Shown in pieces: positions 20,141-29,460 of a stretch of DNA of 64,000 nt. The DNA lies in NCBI GenBank assembly GCA_025062245.1, contig JANXAD010000001.1, positions 1 to 64,000 of the forward strand. Direction: 5' to 3'. Each line of letters starts with the position of its first letter. The first letter of the stretch is position 1. The notes under the pieces are model-generated. The model was not told the origin of the DNA, made no database searches, and saw nothing but the letters and a program-made list of their open reading frames with translations. The DNA comes from Thermodesulfobacteriaceae bacterium (lineage in GTDB: Bacteria > Desulfobacterota > Thermodesulfobacteria > Thermodesulfobacteriales > Thermodesulfobacteriaceae). The translations under genes and the position numbers were made by a program.

Positions 20141-20730
20141 TGGAGTACCCTCCCCTTAATTTCATTTATAAAGGTTTTTAAAATTTTCTTCTGATCCTCA
20201 GGAGTAATATTTTTTTTCAAAAGTTCTTCTGCCAAAGCTAAGGATAGCTCTGCTATTTCCTCTCTGAGAGAGGCCTTAGCCTTACTAATTTCTTGGGCAA
20301 TATAAAGTTCAGCCTGTTGTTTTATTCTTTCAGCTTGAGCATGAGCCTCAGCTATAATCCTTTCCTTTTCTTTCATCCCCTGTTCTACATAGTTTTGATA
20401 AACCTCCTGAGCTTCCTTTTCTAAATTTTTAATCTTCTCCTGAAGTTCAATATATTTAGCCTCGGCCTCCTTCTTTTTCTCTAAAAGCTGATTATACTGG
20501 TTAACGATATTTTCTTGACGAGTTTTAAATAAATTTAAAAAAGGTTGCCTTCCAAATTTATATAAAATAACTAAAAGAAGTAAAAAATTAACGGTCCACC
20601 ATATTAAGTTCCTAATTTGAGAAGAAGTTACACCATGATGCTCCCCTCCAGCTCCAGCAGCCCATAATAAACCTATACTTAAAAATAGAACTATTATAAA
20701 GACTAAACCTATTTTTTTAATTAACTTCAT
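20137..20730 (-). CDS. atpF: F1Fo ATP synthase subunit b
   Basis: 197 aa. Peripheral-stalk subunit. Residues about 7-25 form a hydrophobic, signal-like segment ending in AAGAGG, followed by a second membrane helix (about 42-60, NLIWWTVNFLLLLVILYKFG) and a long charged coiled coil to the C-terminus. The extra N-terminal hydrophobic segment is not found in the short b subunits of enterobacteria and may be cleaved. Overlaps b' and delta genes by four bases. Confidence 0.93.
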   Translation of the reverse strand: MKLIKKIGLVFIIVLFLSIGLLWAAGAGGEHHGVTSSQIRNLIWWTVNFLLLLVILYKFGRQPFLNLFKTRQENIVNQYNQLLEKKKEAEAKYIELQEKIKNLEKEAQEVYQNYVEQGMKEKERIIAEAHAQAERIKQQAELYIAQEISKAKASLREEIAELSLALAEELLKKNITPEDQKKILKTFINEIKGRVLH

Positions 20731-21152
20731 ACCTTCCTCCCTAAAAGTCTTTCCACTATTAAATTAGCAAAATATTCCCTTTGACCTAAGAGATTAGCTC
20801 GAATCACTTCCAATTGCTTGGAAAACTCCTGAGACCATTTAGCCTTATATTCCTCCACCTCTTTAGTAACTTTCATTAAGAGTTCCTTTTCTAATTTACG
20901 AGCCTCCTCCTTAAAAAGCTCTCTTTTTTGAACTCCCTCCATACGAGCTTTACTTAATTCCTCTTGATACCTCCTAATAGACTCTTCTGCTAAAGTAAGA
21001 TACTCTTGAGTTTCCCTTTCTAAAGCTTGAAATTGATTCTCCCTTTCTTTAATATTACTCATCACAGGCTTTATAAGAATTTGATTCAAAATAAAAGTAA
21101 GAATTAAAGCTTCCCCAATTTGAATAATTAAAGTAATATCAAAATTTAACAT
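20727..21152 (-). CDS. F1Fo ATP synthase subunit b' (second b-type subunit)
   Basis: 141 aa. One N-terminal membrane helix (about 5-28, ITLIIQIGEALILTFILNQI) and a long charged helix. Its place directly before atpF, with a four-base overlap, and its size identify it as the b' partner that makes a b-b' heterodimer in photosynthetic and deltaproteobacterial-type enzymes. It is the first gene of the operon; subunits a and c are not encoded here. Confidence 0.9.
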   Translation of the reverse strand: MLNFDITLIIQIGEALILTFILNQILIKPVMSNIKERENQFQALERETQEYLTLAEESIRRYQEELSKARMEGVQKRELFKEEARKLEKELLMKVTKEVEEYKAKWSQEFSKQLEVIRANLLGQREYFANLIVERLLGRKV

Positions 21153-21202
21153 CTTCCCACTCCATTAGTAAATTTTATTTCCACTCTTAAACCTTCTTTT
21201 TT

Positions 21203-21231
21203 ATTATAAATTTCTAAAAAGTCAAGTTCTA
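21203..21231 (-). promoter_or_regulatory. Promoter region of the ATP synthase operon
   Basis: On the minus strand a perfect TATAAT (21203-21208) stands 50 bases before the b' start. TTGACT (21220-21225) is only 11 bases upstream, too close to pair with it; TAGAAC at the 17-base distance is a weak -35. The sequence CTTGACTTTTTAGAAATTT recurs with one mismatch before mraZ. Confidence 0.4.
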
Positions 21232-21251
21232 AAAATAATCAAAAAATGGAA

Positions 21252-22355
21252 TTATTTAAAGAAAGTTCGCTTAAAGGCTATGTTAAATAACAAAGATATC
21301 AAAATATAAGTAGAAACAGTTATAGAACCACCATAACTAATAAAGGGTAAAGGGATACTGGTCATAGGTAAAAGGCCTATTACCCCTCCAATGTTAAAAA
21401 AGGCTTGCCAAAAAAGAATTAAAGCTATGCCTAAGCTTAAGTATTTACCTAAGAGGTCCTTAGCAGTTTCAGAAACTAAAATGGCATAATAAACTAAAAA
21501 TCCATAAAGAAACAAAAACACACTTACCCCTATAAGTCCCCAGGTTTCAGACCATACCGCAAAGGCTAAATCGGTCCTTTTGGCAGGTAGGTAGTGTAGT
21601 TTAGTAGACCATCCCTTTTTAAAACCCTGTCCTATAATACCCCCAGAACCAACAGCAATAAGGGACTGATTTAACTGATATCCCCAAGTTTGGGAATACT
21701 TTTCTGGATATAAATAACCTAAAATCCTTCCTTTTTGATGGGGCTTAAGTTTTGACCATCCCAAGGGAACCATTAGGATACTGACTAAGGCTCCTATTAA
21801 TATTAAAATCAACAAAACCCTTTTAGGAATTCCCAAGAAAAGTACAAAAAAAACAAACATACCACCCATAATAAAAGCATAATCAAGATCTAAAGGAGCA
21901 ATGAAAATAAGAGGCACTAAAATAAGCCCCATCAGTTTAAGTAAAGTTTTTAAACTCAAATAAATAGAGGCCTCTTTAACTACTATTAAACTTATTAAAA
22001 AAATGAGAAGAGGTTTTATAAATTCTGAAGGCTGTAAATTGAAAAAACCTAAATTTAACCATCTCTTTTGAAAAAGTAAACATATTAATAAAATAAAATT
22101 TAAAAATATATAAATAGAAAAGACTATCTTAAGGGTAATTTTCCGGTAGTCTCCCAAAAAACCTAAAAATACCAAAATACCTATACCTAAAATATGGGAG
22201 GCTAAATTCTTCCAAAGATAAAGGTATTCTTCACCCATTCCCAATTGATTTAATTCACTTATCAAAATTAAAAAAAATAAGACTATAAAGGGAAGTTTAA
22301 AAGTTTTAAAAATCAGTTTTATCTTATCTTTCTCCATGGTTATACAAAGTTTCAT
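21252..22355 (-). CDS. rodA: SEDS peptidoglycan glycosyltransferase RodA
   Basis: 367 aa, about ten membrane helices. RodA polymerises lipid II for cell elongation with PBP2. The conserved periplasmic loop YLPAKRTDLAFAVWSETWG includes the catalytic-site aspartate of the SEDS family, and the C-terminal part has GLLPMTSIPLPFISYGGS. It is assigned RodA rather than FtsW because it directly follows mreC-mreD-PBP2. The ATG at 22355 overlaps the PBP2 gene by 32 bases; an ATG at 22337 would overlap by 14. Confidence 0.93.
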   Translation of the reverse strand: MKLCITMEKDKIKLIFKTFKLPFIVLFFLILISELNQLGMGEEYLYLWKNLASHILGIGILVFLGFLGDYRKITLKIVFSIYIFLNFILLICLLFQKRWLNLGFFNLQPSEFIKPLLIFLISLIVVKEASIYLSLKTLLKLMGLILVPLIFIAPLDLDYAFIMGGMFVFFVLFLGIPKRVLLILILIGALVSILMVPLGWSKLKPHQKGRILGYLYPEKYSQTWGYQLNQSLIAVGSGGIIGQGFKKGWSTKLHYLPAKRTDLAFAVWSETWGLIGVSVFLFLYGFLVYYAILVSETAKDLLGKYLSLGIALILFWQAFFNIGGVIGLLPMTSIPLPFISYGGSITVSTYILISLLFNIAFKRTFFK

Positions 22356-24234
22356 TATAGATTTCTTCTAAGGGTATTTCTTCTATAGTTTCCTGTTCCT
22401 TTAGAGTAGGTAAAGGGATAAAGAGGTTATAAAATTTTCGGTAAATCAATCCTGCTAAGGGTGCAGCTACTGCACCTCCTGAACCACCATGTTCTACCAG
22501 AATAGCACTTACTATTTCAGGTTTTTCCTTTCCTGCATAACTTATAAACCAAGCATGATGTTCTAAATTTTTAGTCTTTTTAGCTAAACTTACTACTTGA
22601 GCGGTTCCGGTTTTTCCTGCCACAAAAATTTCAGGAACAAAAGCAGCTTTACCTGTGCCCTCTTTAACTACTTTAACCAAACCTTCTCTTATCCACTCTA
22701 AGTGGGTTAAATCTACTTCCACTTTTTTCTCCAAAATAGGAGAAAATTCAACTTCCGTTCCATCTAATTTTTTAATCTTTTTCACTATATAGGGTTTATA
22801 AATTAGTCCTCCATTAGCTATAGCCATATAAACCTTAGCAAGTTGGATAGGAGTGGTAGAAATATAACCCTGTCCTATTCCTAAAACTACGGTTTCACCA
22901 GGGTACCATTCCTGTTGGTAGACTCTTTTTTTCCAGGCTCTATCTGGAATAAGTCCTGCCTTTTCGTTAGGATACCCTAAACCTGAAGGTTTACCTAATC
23001 CAAATTCTCGGGAAATCTCAGCCAAAAGATTAACTTCCACCTTAGAGGAAATCCAATAAAAAAAGATATCACAGGAAACTGCCATAGCTTTAAGTAAATT
23101 TACACCTCCGTGTCCTCTCTTTTCCCAACATCTAAAAACTCTGGTGCCAAAGGGAAAGTAGCCTGGACAATATGCACTGGTATTTAAATCCTTAATTATT
23201 CCTGACTTTAGTCCAGCTAAAGCAGTAATCACTTTGTAAGTAGAACCTGGAGGATAGGCTTGAAAAACTCTATTTAAAAAGGGTTTCTTGGGGTCTAAAT
23301 TTACTTTTTCCCACTCTTCCTTACTAAAACCTTCTATAAACTTATTAGGATCTATAGATGGAGTACTTACTAAGGCTAAAACTTCTCCACTCTCAGGAGA
23401 AAGAGCTATTATTCCAGCCCTTTTCTCTTTAACCAATTCATAAATAAACATTTGTAAATCATGTCTTACGCTTAAAATTAGATCGTTACCGGCTTGGGGT
23501 TCTGACCTTCCTATAACTTTTCCCAATCTTCCAAAGGCATCCCTTTCTATCTCTATAACTCCATTTTTTCCCTTAAGCTCTTTCTCAAAAAGCCATTCTA
23601 ACCCACCTCTTCCAATATAATCCTCCATTGAATATCCCTTATCTTTTAAGGTTTCATATTCTTCTTGAGTAACCTTAGAGATATAACCTAAAAGGTGAAA
23701 ATAGGCTTCCCCATAGGGATAATACCTTTCCGTTTCTACTTCAATGCTTACCCCTGGTAAGTAATAAAGTCTCACCATAAGTTTAGCTACCTCATCCCAA
23801 GAAAGATTTCTCCTAAGAAGAACTCTGGCTAAGGAACTCTTTTTAGCTAAATAGTATCTTTCTTTTAAAACTGAAAAGTCCTCTCTTAAAATTTTACTTA
23901 ACTTATATAAAAGCTCTTCTTCTCTATTTTTTATAATTTCTATATCTAAGTAAAGTTGAAAAACAGCTTTACTGGTAGCAACCACCACGCCGTCAGCGGT
24001 ATAAATTTGTCCTCGGGGAGCTTTCAAAATATAATTAACTACAGACCTTTCCTTAGCTTTTTTATAATAATAGGGATGCTTTAAGGTCTGAAGATAAACA
24101 ATTTTAACTATACAAATCAAAGAGAGAAGACCTAACAAAATTTTTACCCAGTAGATTCTATGAGGCCAAAAATCTGTTTTTAAAATAGTTTCCTTTTCAA
24201 CTTCTTTATAATTCTTATTATTCCACCTTATCAT
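22324..24234 (-). CDS. mrdA: Penicillin-binding protein 2 (elongation transpeptidase)
   Basis: 636 aa, class B PBP that cross-links peptidoglycan during elongation. A membrane anchor lies at about 30-50, then the dimerisation domain begins KAPRGQIYTADGVVVATS. The transpeptidase triad is complete: YPPGSTYK (SxxK, near residue 323), SCD (SxN-type, near 390) and AGKTGTAQV (KTG, near 545). This contrasts with the ftsI-position gene in the same window. It overlaps rodA and the mreD-like gene. Confidence 0.95.
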   Translation of the reverse strand: MIRWNNKNYKEVEKETILKTDFWPHRIYWVKILLGLLSLICIVKIVYLQTLKHPYYYKKAKERSVVNYILKAPRGQIYTADGVVVATSKAVFQLYLDIEIIKNREEELLYKLSKILREDFSVLKERYYLAKKSSLARVLLRRNLSWDEVAKLMVRLYYLPGVSIEVETERYYPYGEAYFHLLGYISKVTQEEYETLKDKGYSMEDYIGRGGLEWLFEKELKGKNGVIEIERDAFGRLGKVIGRSEPQAGNDLILSVRHDLQMFIYELVKEKRAGIIALSPESGEVLALVSTPSIDPNKFIEGFSKEEWEKVNLDPKKPFLNRVFQAYPPGSTYKVITALAGLKSGIIKDLNTSAYCPGYFPFGTRVFRCWEKRGHGGVNLLKAMAVSCDIFFYWISSKVEVNLLAEISREFGLGKPSGLGYPNEKAGLIPDRAWKKRVYQQEWYPGETVVLGIGQGYISTTPIQLAKVYMAIANGGLIYKPYIVKKIKKLDGTEVEFSPILEKKVEVDLTHLEWIREGLVKVVKEGTGKAAFVPEIFVAGKTGTAQVVSLAKKTKNLEHHAWFISYAGKEKPEIVSAILVEHGGSGGAVAAPLAGLIYRKFYNLFIPLPTLKEQETIEEIPLEEIYNETLYNHGER

Positions 24235-24727
24235 AGCTCAATTTAGAAAATTTTATAATAACTAAATATAAAAGCAGAGTCCAACCATAGGTTAAGCCAA
24301 AGTAAACTAAAAACTTTAAAATTAAAGAACTTATAAGTTCTAAATTTATTTTGATTTTTAAACGGTAAATAAAAAAGAATAAATTAACTAAGGTTATTAA
24401 AAAAATACTAATACTCCATAGAATAAGTTTTAATTTAAATCCTTCTAATTTAAAATATTTTTCAAATTTTTCCCAAGCCAGTCCTAAAAGAACAAAGATT
24501 ACTCCCCAAAAGATTTCTCCTATGAGAAGGATTCCTTTAAAAACCCCCAAAAAGAATAAACTAAGAAAAACCCAAAAACTGAAAATTTTAAAAGAGAGAA
24601 TAACTAAAGCTAAAGCTAAAAAGGGATCTCCTAAATAAAAAGAAAAAAGGGTGCCTTCTAAAATTTTTATAAAGAATAACCATAAGAGTAAAGGCAAAAG
24701 AACATAAAAAGAAAACTTAATACCCAT
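24218..24727 (-). CDS. mreD: MreD-like rod-shape membrane protein
   Basis: 169 aa, five or so hydrophobic helices and no soluble domain. Sequence identity to MreD is weak, as is usual for this family, but the position between mreC and PBP2 and the size fit. It overlaps the PBP2 start by 17 bases. MreD is a poorly understood elongasome component. Confidence 0.75.
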   Translation of the reverse strand: MGIKFSFYVLLPLLLWLFFIKILEGTLFSFYLGDPFLALALVILSFKIFSFWVFLSLFFLGVFKGILLIGEIFWGVIFVLLGLAWEKFEKYFKLEGFKLKLILWSISIFLITLVNLFFFIYRLKIKINLELISSLILKFLVYFGLTYGWTLLLYLVIIKFSKLSYDKVE

Positions 24728-24732
24728 AGGGG

Positions 24733-25563
24733 TTAAAAGGAAATTTCAGGGGTTTTTATTAGCACAAAAACTATTCCCAAATTATGAAGATCCACCCAAG
24801 GCTTAACTTCAGCCTTCTTAAAAAGACCCTGGGTCTCTTCTCTACTTACCGAAACTACCTCTCCTACCATTAAACCCGGAGGAAATAAGGCATCCTGTCC
24901 GGAGGTGACTATCAAGTCCTTAGGTTGAACTTGAGAATAAAGAGGAAGGTATTCTAAGTTACAAAGAGGTTCAGCCTTACCTTTAAGAATACCCCTATCT
25001 CTGGTTCTTTGAACTACCACATCCACTGCAAAAGAGGGATCGGTAATCAATATGGCTTTGCTCCAATTTCTATAAACTTCAACTACCTGTCCTACTAAGG
25101 TTAGGCCTTTTTCTCCAGCTGAAGACAAAATGGGCATTTGAGGTAAAATTCCATCTTGACTTCCCTTATCTATAAAAATAACCCCTAAAAAGGGGTCCAT
25201 AGGTTTTAAAATTATTCTAGCTCCCACCTTAGGATAGGAAAGAAAAGGAGAAATTTTGTAAAACCTTTCTAACTCTTGATAAAGGGCCTCCCTTTCCCTG
25301 TAAAGGTTTAATTCTGACCTGAGCTTTAAAATTTCCTCTTTTAGCTTTTCATTTTCCCTCTTTAACTCCACTAAGGCTAAGTAATCTCTATAAAAACTTT
25401 TCAATTCCCATCCCAAAAAACTTCCCGATTTCCATAAGGGGGAAAAAACATAACCCAAAATTTCACTAAAAAATCCCTTCTTTCTTAGTCCATACCAAAT
25501 TCCTCCTAAAAAAACTACTAAAGTTAATACCAGAAAAATAAGAAAAAATCTCTTAAGGGACAT
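24733..25563 (-). CDS. mreC: Rod shape-determining protein MreC
   Basis: 276 aa. A short cytoplasmic tail, one membrane helix (about 7-25), a coiled coil (about 60-98, LVELKRENEKLKEEILKLR) and the periplasmic beta-domain with the typical VIFIDKGSQDGILPQMPILS and DLIVTSGQDALFPPGLMVGEV signatures. MreC connects MreB filaments to PBP2 and RodA. mreB is not upstream; the preceding gene is thrC, so the elongasome genes are separated from mreB. Confidence 0.93.
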   Translation of the reverse strand: MSLKRFFLIFLVLTLVVFLGGIWYGLRKKGFFSEILGYVFSPLWKSGSFLGWELKSFYRDYLALVELKRENEKLKEEILKLRSELNLYREREALYQELERFYKISPFLSYPKVGARIILKPMDPFLGVIFIDKGSQDGILPQMPILSSAGEKGLTLVGQVVEVYRNWSKAILITDPSFAVDVVVQRTRDRGILKGKAEPLCNLEYLPLYSQVQPKDLIVTSGQDALFPPGLMVGEVVSVSREETQGLFKKAEVKPWVDLHNLGIVFVLIKTPEISF

Positions 25564-25565
25564 CC

Positions 25566-26960
25566 TCAGATTAAAGCTTTATCTTGAAGAAAACTTTTAA
25601 CCCTTTCCACTTCAGAAGGTAAAACTTCAAATTTTTTAGGAAGCGCATAAAGTCTTTTTATTTCTTCAGGAAGGTCAAAATTAAAACCTAAAGCTTTATT
25701 TACGGTTTCTGGAAATTTAGCTGGATGGGCAGTGGCTAAACAAATTAGGGGAAAATTATCCTTAAATTTAAGCCCAGCTCTTACTCCTACAGCAGTGTGG
25801 GGATCTAAAATATAGTTAGTTTCTTTAAAAAATTCCCTAATAGTCTCTAAAGTCTCCTCTTGGGTAACCGCAGAAGAAAGAAAATCTTTCTGAATTTTTT
25901 GAACTTCCTCTCTTGAAAAACTTAATTTTCTCTCTCTTAAAAACCTTTCCATACTCTCACGAGTCTTATCTGGATCTTCCTCATAAAAATAGTATAAATA
26001 CCTTTCAAAGTTACTGGCTACTTGAATATCCATAGAGGGGCTTAGGGTAGGAATCACCTCTTTAACGGAATAATCTCCCTTATTAACCCATCGAGCTAAG
26101 ATATCATTTTCATTGGTAGCTAAAATTAAACGCTCAATTCTATCCTCTCCCAGCATTCTTTTAGCTAAATAGCCTGCAAAGATATCTCCAAAGTTTCCCG
26201 TAGGAACGGAAATACGAACTTGGGCCTTTTTTTCCTTTTCAGTTACTCTAAAATAAGCCCAAAGGTAATATACCATTTGAGCCATAATCCGAGCCCAGTT
26301 TATAGAATTTATAGCAGAAAGAGAATATTTCTTTTTAAAAGGGAGATCCATAAAAATACTTTTAACTATAGCTTGGCAGTCGTCAAAGGTTCCCTCTATA
26401 GCTAAGTTGTAAACTCTGGGTCTTACTACAGTAGTCATCATCAAAAATTGAATTTCAGAAATCTTTTGATAGGGATGTAAAATAAAAATAGCTATATTTT
26501 TCTTATCCATAACTCCGTAAATAGCAGCTGAGCCTGTATCCCCAGAGGTAGCTCCTAAAAGGTTAATTTTCCTTTCGGTTTCTAAAAGTAGTTTTTCAAA
26601 GAGCACTCCTAAAAACTGTAAAGCAATATCTTTAAAAGCCCAGGTAGGTCCATGGAAAAGTTCTAAAATATACAGGTCTCCCCAATTTTTAAGAGCTACT
26701 ACCTGGGAAGTTCTAAAGCTTTGATAAGATTTATAAATTATTTCTCTTAGCTCCCCAGGAGAAAGATCAGATACATAGAGAGAAAAAATTCTAAAGGCCA
26801 ATTCTTGATAGGTTAAATCTTTTAATTCTTCTATTTCTTTTTTAGTTAGGAGAGGAATTCTTTCAGGAACTAATAAACCTCCATCAGGAGCTAAACCTTC
26901 AAAAACCGTATCTTTAAAACTTAAATGGAACGCTCTTTTTCTGGTGCTCACATATAACAT
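25566..26960 (-). CDS. thrC: Threonine synthase
   Basis: 464 aa, the longer (class II-type) threonine synthase that converts O-phosphohomoserine to threonine with PLP. Visible are the N-terminal YVSTRKRAFHLSFKDTVFEGLAPDGGLLVPE region, FHGPTWAFKDIALQFLG with the PLP lysine near residue 112, LGATSGDTGSAAI, and VPTGNFGDIFAGY. No other threonine pathway gene is adjacent; it is placed between a small hypothetical gene and mreC with 1-2 base gaps. Confidence 0.96.
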   Translation of the reverse strand: MLYVSTRKRAFHLSFKDTVFEGLAPDGGLLVPERIPLLTKKEIEELKDLTYQELAFRIFSLYVSDLSPGELREIIYKSYQSFRTSQVVALKNWGDLYILELFHGPTWAFKDIALQFLGVLFEKLLLETERKINLLGATSGDTGSAAIYGVMDKKNIAIFILHPYQKISEIQFLMMTTVVRPRVYNLAIEGTFDDCQAIVKSIFMDLPFKKKYSLSAINSINWARIMAQMVYYLWAYFRVTEKEKKAQVRISVPTGNFGDIFAGYLAKRMLGEDRIERLILATNENDILARWVNKGDYSVKEVIPTLSPSMDIQVASNFERYLYYFYEEDPDKTRESMERFLRERKLSFSREEVQKIQKDFLSSAVTQEETLETIREFFKETNYILDPHTAVGVRAGLKFKDNFPLICLATAHPAKFPETVNKALGFNFDLPEEIKRLYALPKKFEVLPSEVERVKSFLQDKALI

Positions 26961-26961
26961 T

Positions 26962-27180
26962 TTAAATTCCTCTGGTTTTTATGATTTCTAAACGATTTTT
27001 CATTCGATCTATAAATTGCCTAATTTCAGCTTTAAACTCCGCTAAGGTGGGATGATTTTTTTGATAAATCTTGATTAATTCCTCTAACCAATATTCCAAA
27101 GTCTCTCTTTCTTTTTGAATTAGTTCTTTTTGAAACTTTTCTTTTAACTTAGCTAAAAGTTTAGGATCTAATTTTTCCAT
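26962..27180 (-). CDS. Small helical protein of unknown function
   Basis: 72 aa, not recognised. It is highly charged and apparently all helical (LAKLKEKFQKELIQKERETLEYW ... FIDRMKNRLEIIK in parts), with no cysteine, signal or membrane segment. It lies 13 bases after the metallo-hydrolase gene and one base before thrC in an operon-like run, with an ATG start, so it is probably expressed. Confidence 0.6.
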   Translation of the reverse strand: MEKLDPKLLAKLKEKFQKELIQKERETLEYWLEELIKIYQKNHPTLAEFKAEIRQFIDRMKNRLEIIKTRGI

Positions 27181-27193
27181 CTTTCAGAGCCCT

Positions 27194-27952
27194 TTATAAG
27201 TTTATTTCCATCAGATCTTCTGCTAAAATTATTTCACCCTTAAAACTTTTTTTAATTAACTCAATATTAGGATTTTCACTGTGGGGATAAAAATGGGACA
27301 AAACTAAGGTTTTTACTTGGGTCTTTTCTACAATAGAGGCTATCTCTTGGGGACCCAAATGATGGTTTACGGAAAAGTTTTCACTGTTAGAACATTCTAA
27401 GATTAACAGATCTACTTTTTTCGAAAGTTTTACTATTTGTTCGCAAAAGCCGGTATCCCCTGAATAAACCAAAGTTTTTCCTTGATGTTCTAACCTTAAG
27501 GCTAAACTTTCCGGATTATGTTTTACAGGACTGGTTTGAGCTTTAAAAGGACCTATATAAAAGGAATAATTCTCAATTAAGGGAAGTTCTTCAATTTTTA
27601 AAAGACCCTCAGGTGGAGAGACCCAAATTCCAAAGGCTTCTTTTAATTTCTGATAAAAAGTTAAAAAACCCTTTCCCGCATACAAAGTAAAGGGTTCCCT
27701 TCGGTGATAGCCTAAGTTATAACGGGTGGCAAAAAAGAGGGGAATGAGATCGGAGAGATGATCCGGATGAAAGTGAGAAATAAAAATAGCTGAAATATCC
27801 TCTAATTGATAACCCTTTTTTAAGAGCTGTTTTAAAACTCCAGGACCACAGTCCAGGAGAAGATAAAAATTCTCTACCTGAACTAAATAGCCAGGAGCAT
27901 TACGCTCCACTCTGATCCAACCAGTTCCCGAACCAAGAATGGTTAGTTTCAT
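27194..27952 (-). CDS. MBL-fold metal-dependent hydrolase (RNase Z-like)
   Basis: 252 aa. Metallo-beta-lactamase fold: TILGSGTGWIRVERNAPGYL at the N-terminus, metal ligands ISHFHPDHLSDL near residue 60, LVYSGDTGFC (third ligand) and LSHFYPHSENP near 220. This resembles RNase Z/YhfI-like hydrolases, but the exosite arm of true tRNase Z is not seen, so the substrate is unknown. Four-base overlap with the TPR gene. Confidence 0.8.
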   Translation of the reverse strand: MKLTILGSGTGWIRVERNAPGYLVQVENFYLLLDCGPGVLKQLLKKGYQLEDISAIFISHFHPDHLSDLIPLFFATRYNLGYHRREPFTLYAGKGFLTFYQKLKEAFGIWVSPPEGLLKIEELPLIENYSFYIGPFKAQTSPVKHNPESLALRLEHQGKTLVYSGDTGFCEQIVKLSKKVDLLILECSNSENFSVNHHLGPQEIASIVEKTQVKTLVLSHFYPHSENPNIELIKKSFKGEIILAEDLMEINL

Positions 27953-29460
27953 TTCACTTTTAAGTTAAACTCTTTTGCAATTTTTTCAAATTGGGACTTC
28001 GTTAAACGTTTTTTCGCTTCTCTTATGAGAAGTTCTGAAATTTCAGGTTCCTTTTTAAAGTAAAGATAAAGCCAAGCTAAAAATAAAAGGGCCTCTCCAT
28101 CTCTTTCAGAAAAGGTAAGAAGTTCTTTTAACCTTTCAAAAGCTTTTTCATAATCCCTTTTTAAAAAATACACCTTTCCCAAGAAAGCCTTTTCCTTAAT
28201 ACTAAGATTTCCCACTCCTCTAAGAAGTTCCTCTATTTCTTCTAAATTTCTTGTTTCCCACAAAAATTCCACTAAGGTTTCTCTAAAAAGTTTATTTTCA
28301 GGTTCTAAAAGATAGGCTTTATAAAAATGAAACTTAGCCTCTTCTATCTTTTTCTTTTTTGAGAAAATTAAGCCTAAGTTGTAGTGCACCAAGGGATCCT
28401 CCTTTAAACCTTCCTCAAGCTGTCTTTTCAAAATCCTTTCTGCCTTTTCTAATTGGTCTAAGAAGTAATGAATAGCAGCTTTACTTAAATTTAACTCTAA
28501 AATTTGTTTAGTATAGGGTTCAGCTAAGGTATAATATTTTAAAGCCTTACCAAAGTCTTTCCATTCTAAATAAAGATCTCCAATGACATGAAAGGTATAG
28601 CCTTCAAAAAGCACTACCTTTTTTTGAGCTCTTTTAGCATGTTCAAAAGCTCCTATTACCATAATTAAAGGAGATACTTCCTTAGGAAAAAAATCTTTAA
28701 AAATAGCGTGAGACAAAACCCCTATCTTAAGCTCAGGAAACTCTGATTCTATCTTTAAAATTAGGGATTCTAAAAACTGAGGATCTAACTCTTTTATCAG
28801 ATAGAGATAGGTTTTAGAGAAAATTTTAGTTTTATGAGGAATAGAATCCAAAAGGGGGTCTATTTCTAAGTTACTGAGTATAAAGACTGAAGAGGAATTT
28901 TTTAAAAAATTTTGAATTAACTCCTCTAATTTTTCGCTCTCTAAGGTAGGGAGATAATTTTCTAAATCCCTTTTAGCTGTTTCAGTAAGTAAAGAAAAAT
29001 CAAGAAGACTTAAAAGTTGTAAGTTCTTTTTTAGGTCCTCCAAAATCAGAGGCTTTTTTAAACAAACTACTTGAGCTTGAAAGTTTTTCTTATTTTTCCA
29101 AAGAAAATTTAAAAGTTTAACTCCCTTTCCCCATTCCAGAGGATAAAAAAAGAGTTCTTGCTCTAATTTAAATAAAGTAAAGTTTCTTATCTTATGAGGG
29201 GTCTTTATTAGGTACCCGTAAATTTCTCTTTCTTCTAAAACCATTTCTAACAAAGGTAAAGAATAAAAACCCTGAGAAAGGTTCTCCCTCATAAATCTTT
29301 CTGCTAAGAGGAATTCTAAAAGCTTAGAAGAACTTAAAGACATTTCCATAAGTTTGGAAGTGGAAAGTTTAAAAAGTTTAGGATTAGGAATTTCTTCTAA
29401 GGAAAGATGTTTTTTAAGATAGGGTAAAAACCAGGCAATATTATCTGGAAAAATACTCAT
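27949..29460 (-). CDS. TPR-repeat protein of unknown function
   Basis: 503 aa, no signal peptide. The C-terminal half shows tetratricopeptide-type helical pairs (about 310-470, for example GDLYLEWKDFGKALKYY and VHYNLGLIFSKKKKIEEA). The N-terminal 280 residues are leucine-rich and helical without a recognised domain. It overlaps selA by 20 bases and the hydrolase gene by four. Probably a protein-interaction scaffold; function unknown. Confidence 0.65.
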   Translation of the reverse strand: MSIFPDNIAWFLPYLKKHLSLEEIPNPKLFKLSTSKLMEMSLSSSKLLEFLLAERFMRENLSQGFYSLPLLEMVLEEREIYGYLIKTPHKIRNFTLFKLEQELFFYPLEWGKGVKLLNFLWKNKKNFQAQVVCLKKPLILEDLKKNLQLLSLLDFSLLTETAKRDLENYLPTLESEKLEELIQNFLKNSSSVFILSNLEIDPLLDSIPHKTKIFSKTYLYLIKELDPQFLESLILKIESEFPELKIGVLSHAIFKDFFPKEVSPLIMVIGAFEHAKRAQKKVVLFEGYTFHVIGDLYLEWKDFGKALKYYTLAEPYTKQILELNLSKAAIHYFLDQLEKAERILKRQLEEGLKEDPLVHYNLGLIFSKKKKIEEAKFHFYKAYLLEPENKLFRETLVEFLWETRNLEEIEELLRGVGNLSIKEKAFLGKVYFLKRDYEKAFERLKELLTFSERDGEALLFLAWLYLYFKKEPEISELLIREAKKRLTKSQFEKIAKEFNLKVK

